The notes under the pieces are model-generated. The model was not told the DNA's origin. It did not search any database and saw nothing but the letters and a program-made list of their open reading frames with translations. Shown one piece after another: positions 61,598-64,000 of a DNA stretch of 64,000 nt. Position 1 is the first letter of the stretch; each line of letters begins with the position of its first letter. Position numbers and translations under genes: made by a program. Origin of the DNA: Chryseobacterium pennae (lineage in GTDB: Bacteria > Bacteroidota > Bacteroidia > Flavobacteriales > Weeksellaceae). The DNA is taken from contig NZ_QNVT01000001.1 of the NCBI RefSeq assembly GCF_003385515.1, positions 372,001 to 436,000 on the forward strand, given 5' to 3'.

Positions 61598-62260
61598 TCA
61601 CTTGGAAATTGAGCTTTTAATTGCTTCAATTTTTGTTTTATCCAGCCTCATTTTCTCAACCTTTTCAACTTCATAAATGATTTCATACTTTCCCATATCC
61701 ATGATAAATTTATAGTACGGTGCTTTCATTTTTTGCATGGCAATGTTATAAAACCCATCTTTAAAGTTGCTGTATAATTCAGGATTTATATATAAATCAT
61801 TCTCTGGATAGAAATAAGAAAGTGATATTTGTTGCCCACTTTTAGGCTCTACCATTGAGATGCTATAACCTTTACAGCTCTCATTTAGTATTTGTTCACT
61901 TGGTAACTCTTTTTCATTTAATAAACTTGTACTGCTAATTAGTGAACTGGTACAATATACCTCATCCAAATTTTTCCATTTTGCACAAACCTCTTGATTC
62001 TTAGGATTGTATAAAACAAATTGATAGCCTTTGTTCCCTGTGTTTGAGTATTCCTTAACAAAACTTCCATTTTCATAAACATACAAGTCTATTTTATCTC
62101 CAAACTTTTGTTTTTGATATTTTATATACTCTTTATCATCCGTTTTAGAAACAAAAGTTATGTTGTATTTAATTACTCCTTCAAAACTTTTCATTTGTTT
62201 TTCCTGACAATTCAGAAAGGAAAATGTAAACAAAACAATCGTTAATATATTGATTTTCAT
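61598..62260 (-). CDS. Secreted lipoprotein-like protein in the RHS locus
   Basis: 220 aa. The signal MKINILTIVLFTFSFLNC suggests a lipidated Cys at residue 18. The mature sequence begins SFEGVIKYNITFVSKTDDKEYIKYQKQKFGDKIDLYVYENGSF, reminiscent of DUF4412 and GLPGLI-related folds. Later the Lys-rich body ends in TKIEAIKSSISK. The role is unknown. It overlaps the upstream immunity-like gene by 4 nt (ATGA), so it is translated with that gene. It may be a secondary immunity or accessory factor of the toxin. Confidence 0.7.
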   Translation of the reverse strand: MKINILTIVLFTFSFLNCQEKQMKSFEGVIKYNITFVSKTDDKEYIKYQKQKFGDKIDLYVYENGSFVKEYSNTGNKGYQFVLYNPKNQEVCAKWKNLDEVYCTSSLISSTSLLNEKELPSEQILNESCKGYSISMVEPKSGQQISLSYFYPENDLYINPELYSNFKDGFYNIAMQKMKAPYYKFIMDMGKYEIIYEVEKVEKMRLDKTKIEAIKSSISK

Positions 62261-62799
62261 ACATTAATTTTCCAGTTTAATCCTCCACCTGCTTCCGAAG
62301 CATTATTATCTTCAATCCACTTTATTGCAGAGTCTGAATAGAAAAATGTTTTTTCTTTTGAAAACCTTTTTAGAAATTCTTTTCTAAAATCTTTAATAAA
62401 GTCATCACACCACAGGGTAAAATCATTAGATTTCTTTTCTAAAACATCATTTTCGTTCCAGAACGATTTTACATAGTAAAACCTACCTCTGTGTAAAATA
62501 CTTGTGTCATGAGGATAAAAACCTCCTAAATCAAACTCCAACAGATAACTCTCATCAATGTCAAAATATTTTACATGCTTGCCTTCTGTTGTATTAACTC
62601 TTACTTTATTAAGAAAATCATTGTTTGATAAATAAATTTGAAAAACATCATTCTTTGGAATCTCATTTTGTAATTCTATTTTATCATCATTTGAAATCTT
62701 TTGATTCAACAGTATTAAAGCTCCTTTTTTATGAATAAATTGATTGATTTCCCTATAATCTTCGGGGGTAATATAAAAATTTAATTGTTTAGAACTCAT
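62257..62799 (-). CDS. Probable immunity protein of the RHS toxin
   Basis: 180 aa. No signal peptide or membrane helix. It is acidic and Phe/Asp-rich, with QLNFYITPEDYREINQFIHKKGALILL at the start and SFWNENDVLEKKSNDFTLWCDDFIKDFRKEF near 113-144. It lies 17 nt after the stop of the RHS toxin gene in the same orientation, the usual place for the immunity gene in a polymorphic toxin locus. No family is recognised. Confidence 0.7.
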   Translation of the reverse strand: MSSKQLNFYITPEDYREINQFIHKKGALILLNQKISNDDKIELQNEIPKNDVFQIYLSNNDFLNKVRVNTTEGKHVKYFDIDESYLLEFDLGGFYPHDTSILHRGRFYYVKSFWNENDVLEKKSNDFTLWCDDFIKDFRKEFLKRFSKEKTFFYSDSAIKWIEDNNASEAGGGLNWKINV

Positions 62800-62816
62800 G
62801 CTTCTATTATTATAAT

Positions 62817-64000
62817 TTAAGGTGCAATTTTACCAGCATCACCAACTTTTGGTGTTATTTTATTATAAGGCTTAAATTCAGGTCTAACTCCTGTAGCACC
62901 TTCGATGTCATCTAGTGCTTTCCTCTCTCTTGAAATAGGTTTCCCTTTTTGGGTCTGTTTTCCTACTTGGATTTGTTTTACCTCACCTGTAGTTGGATTT
63001 GTACCCTCTACATCTACGAATCTTTTTGTTTTAGTACCATCAGGAGTTCTAACCATTACTTCTTTTTTAATGCTCGTAAATCCTGCATCTTTCAATTCCT
63101 CTTCTGCTTCTTTTACTGCTGCCTTATGTGCTGGTCCTCCAGTTTTTCCATAAGGGTTTGGAACTTTTCCTATTGTTGTTTCAGCAATGGTAGAAACTTC
63201 ACTTTCTGCTTTGAAAACTCCTTTTAGTGCATTCCATGCTCTACCAAAGAAACCAATTTTTGTAAGACCAGTGACTACAACCTCTTCAATTGCTATTTCA
63301 GGTAAGATTGAATAAACAGTTACAATTGCTGGCTCTAAAATTGAGTTTCTTGTTTCATTAAATAGCTGGTAATTTTTACTATCTCTATAATTGGTTACCC
63401 CATCCAATTCTGTCATATACTTAACATTGGGGTCTTTACTATCCATGTCAAAACTTGTCATTTCAAGCCCTTCCAGCTCCCTGCCTAAACCAATTTTATT
63501 TTCCTGAAATGCAAAAGGTGAGTTATATGTGTACTTTTCAGCTAAGGGGTCAACATTAAAGAATCTTCCCAGTTCTGGAATATTATTTCTCCATTTAAAA
63601 GAACCCCACCCTGTCTCCTTTTGTCTTTCCTGACCTTGGAAGCCATAAGTATAATTTGGTGTTTGTGTGTAAGTTCCGTTATAACCCTGATATTCCAGCC
63701 CAAAAGGATAATAATTTGATTCCCTGTCTATGGTAGCTGTATTGTTTGAGTTGTAATAAGCTAATCTTACATTACCCCAAATATCGGAATAATTATAAAC
63801 ATATCTTTTCTTTTGATAATCATAGTATCCTTCACTTGTTGGGAAAAACTGTAAACTGTTAAAGCTTCCTTGTCCGAAATACTGGAATCCATCAAGATAA
63901 TCAGTGTCTTCGGTTAGTATAAAGCCACTTCTGGGATTAAGATAGCTAAATGCTTTTTTCAGTTTTACACCATCTGCACGGTACGAAAAAACTACATCAC
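62817..64000 (-). CDS. RHS repeat-associated core protein with C-terminal toxin domain (5' part outside window)
   Basis: The frame is open to the window edge: upstream of Met at 63461 the frame reads ...GFQGQERQKETGWGSFKWRNN...FFNVDPLAEKYTYNSPFAFQENK, so that Met is not the start. The RHS core motif DIWGNVRLAYYN, YYPFGLEYQGYNG and LGRFFNVDPLA lies in the fragment. After the core, the C-terminal about 130 residues form a polymorphic toxin domain with AGFTSIKKEVMVRTPDGTKTKRFVDVEG and KQIQVGKQT. I read these as a PD-(D/E)XK-like Asp and Gln-x-Gly-Lys, which suggests a DNase, by inference. An immunity gene follows. Confidence 0.88.
   Translation of the reverse strand, partial: DVVFSYRADGVKLKKAFSYLNPRSGFILTEDTDYLDGFQYFGQGSFNSLQFFPTSEGYYDYQKKRYVYNYSDIWGNVRLAYYNSNNTATIDRESNYYPFGLEYQGYNGTYTQTPNYTYGFQGQERQKETGWGSFKWRNNIPELGRFFNVDPLAEKYTYNSPFAFQENKIGLGRELEGLEMTSFDMDSKDPNVKYMTELDGVTNYRDSKNYQLFNETRNSILEPAIVTVYSILPEIAIEEVVVTGLTKIGFFGRAWNALKGVFKAESEVSTIAETTIGKVPNPYGKTGGPAHKAAVKEAEEELKDAGFTSIKKEVMVRTPDGTKTKRFVDVEGTNPTTGEVKQIQVGKQTQKGKPISRERKALDDIEGATGVRPEFKPYNKITPKVGDAGKIAP

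Larger units (their letters stand above)
51897..64000. mobile_element. Putative integrated mobile island (right edge beyond the window)
   Basis: The sequence from the yifB break to the window end is visibly more AT-rich and carries mostly accessory genes: an ImmA/IrrE regulator, a DprA-like/PRTase pair, ardA, a serine recombinase, a polymerase-like protein, and an RHS toxin/immunity cassette. It contains candidate replication and recombination sites. Only the left junction, near 51885-51900, is visible. Target-site duplication, element ends and the missing yifB 5' part cannot be checked in this window. The RHS cluster may lie outside the element. Confidence 0.65.

Noticed and set aside
62817..63461. 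Met at 63461 as the start of the toxin gene
   Set aside because: The reading frame remains open upstream with clear RHS core motifs, so the gene continues past the window edge.
1..64000. CRISPR arrays, rRNA and tRNA genes
   Set aside because: No regular short direct repeats or recognisable rRNA/tRNA segments were seen. A short tRNA could still be missed by eye.

Overview
The window looks like a chromosomal segment of a Flavobacteriia bacterium, most likely Chryseobacterium or a close relative in the Weeksellaceae. The evidence is low GC, an alternative complex III operon, a T9SS sorting domain, GLPGLI and DUF3078 proteins, an S46 dipeptidyl peptidase, an RHS protein, and Bacteroidetes-type promoters (TTG, about 17-23 nt, TAnnTTTG). 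No rRNA, tRNA or CRISPR array was seen.

Layout. 1-5611: the 3' part of the alternative complex III operon (actB partial, actC, actD, actE, actF), which passes electrons from quinol to cytochrome c or an oxidase. 5733-14081: envelope proteins and housekeeping genes (apt, a TPR membrane protein, ribH, an LtaS-type alkaline phosphatase-superfamily enzyme, a YpfJ-type zinc peptidase, a GLPGLI protein). 14227-18826: a suf Fe-S assembly operon (sufA, sufB, a GNAT gene, sufC, sufD). 18902-20978: two tandem DUF3078 paralogues. 21228-25549: a rhomboid protease, chromosomal dprA, gdhA, and small proteins. 25788-37279: mostly minus strand, with a YkgJ protein, a Kir channel, a truncated haemoglobin (plus strand), a Ca2+/H+ antiporter, an unknown lipoprotein operon, an AlkD-like protein, a Na+/H+ antiporter, DUF4919 and hflX. 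37475-41793: a LytTR regulator whose receiver has Glu at the phospho-Asp position, followed by a T9SS-type secreted and repeat-protein operon. 41903-50079: a META lipoprotein, an S46 peptidase, a YdeI-like protein, a double-spondin lipoprotein and a stand-alone A-PCP-reductase NRPS-like enzyme.

From about 51,897 to the end the sequence is more AT-rich and consists of accessory genes. The break falls inside a yifB/comM-family gene and leaves only its C-terminal 230-odd codons. The accessory region holds an XRE-ImmA/IrrE protein with an unknown partner, a short SMF/DprA-like protein overlapping a phosphoribosyltransferase, ardA, a small serine recombinase coupled to a putative family-A-polymerase-like protein, small envelope proteins, and the C-terminus of an RHS toxin with a probable immunity gene. 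I read it as an integrated mobile island, or an integrated plasmid, carrying defence and counter-defence genes.

The most interesting unexplained items in the island are: a roughly 195-nt RNA gene near 59.4 kb with its own promoter, nested complementary helices and an intrinsic terminator; a 34-bp dyad near 56.0 kb that resembles a recombinase or operator site; the DprA-like/PRTase pair; and the recombinase-polymerase pair. Product names rest on motif recognition by eye. No database search was run.
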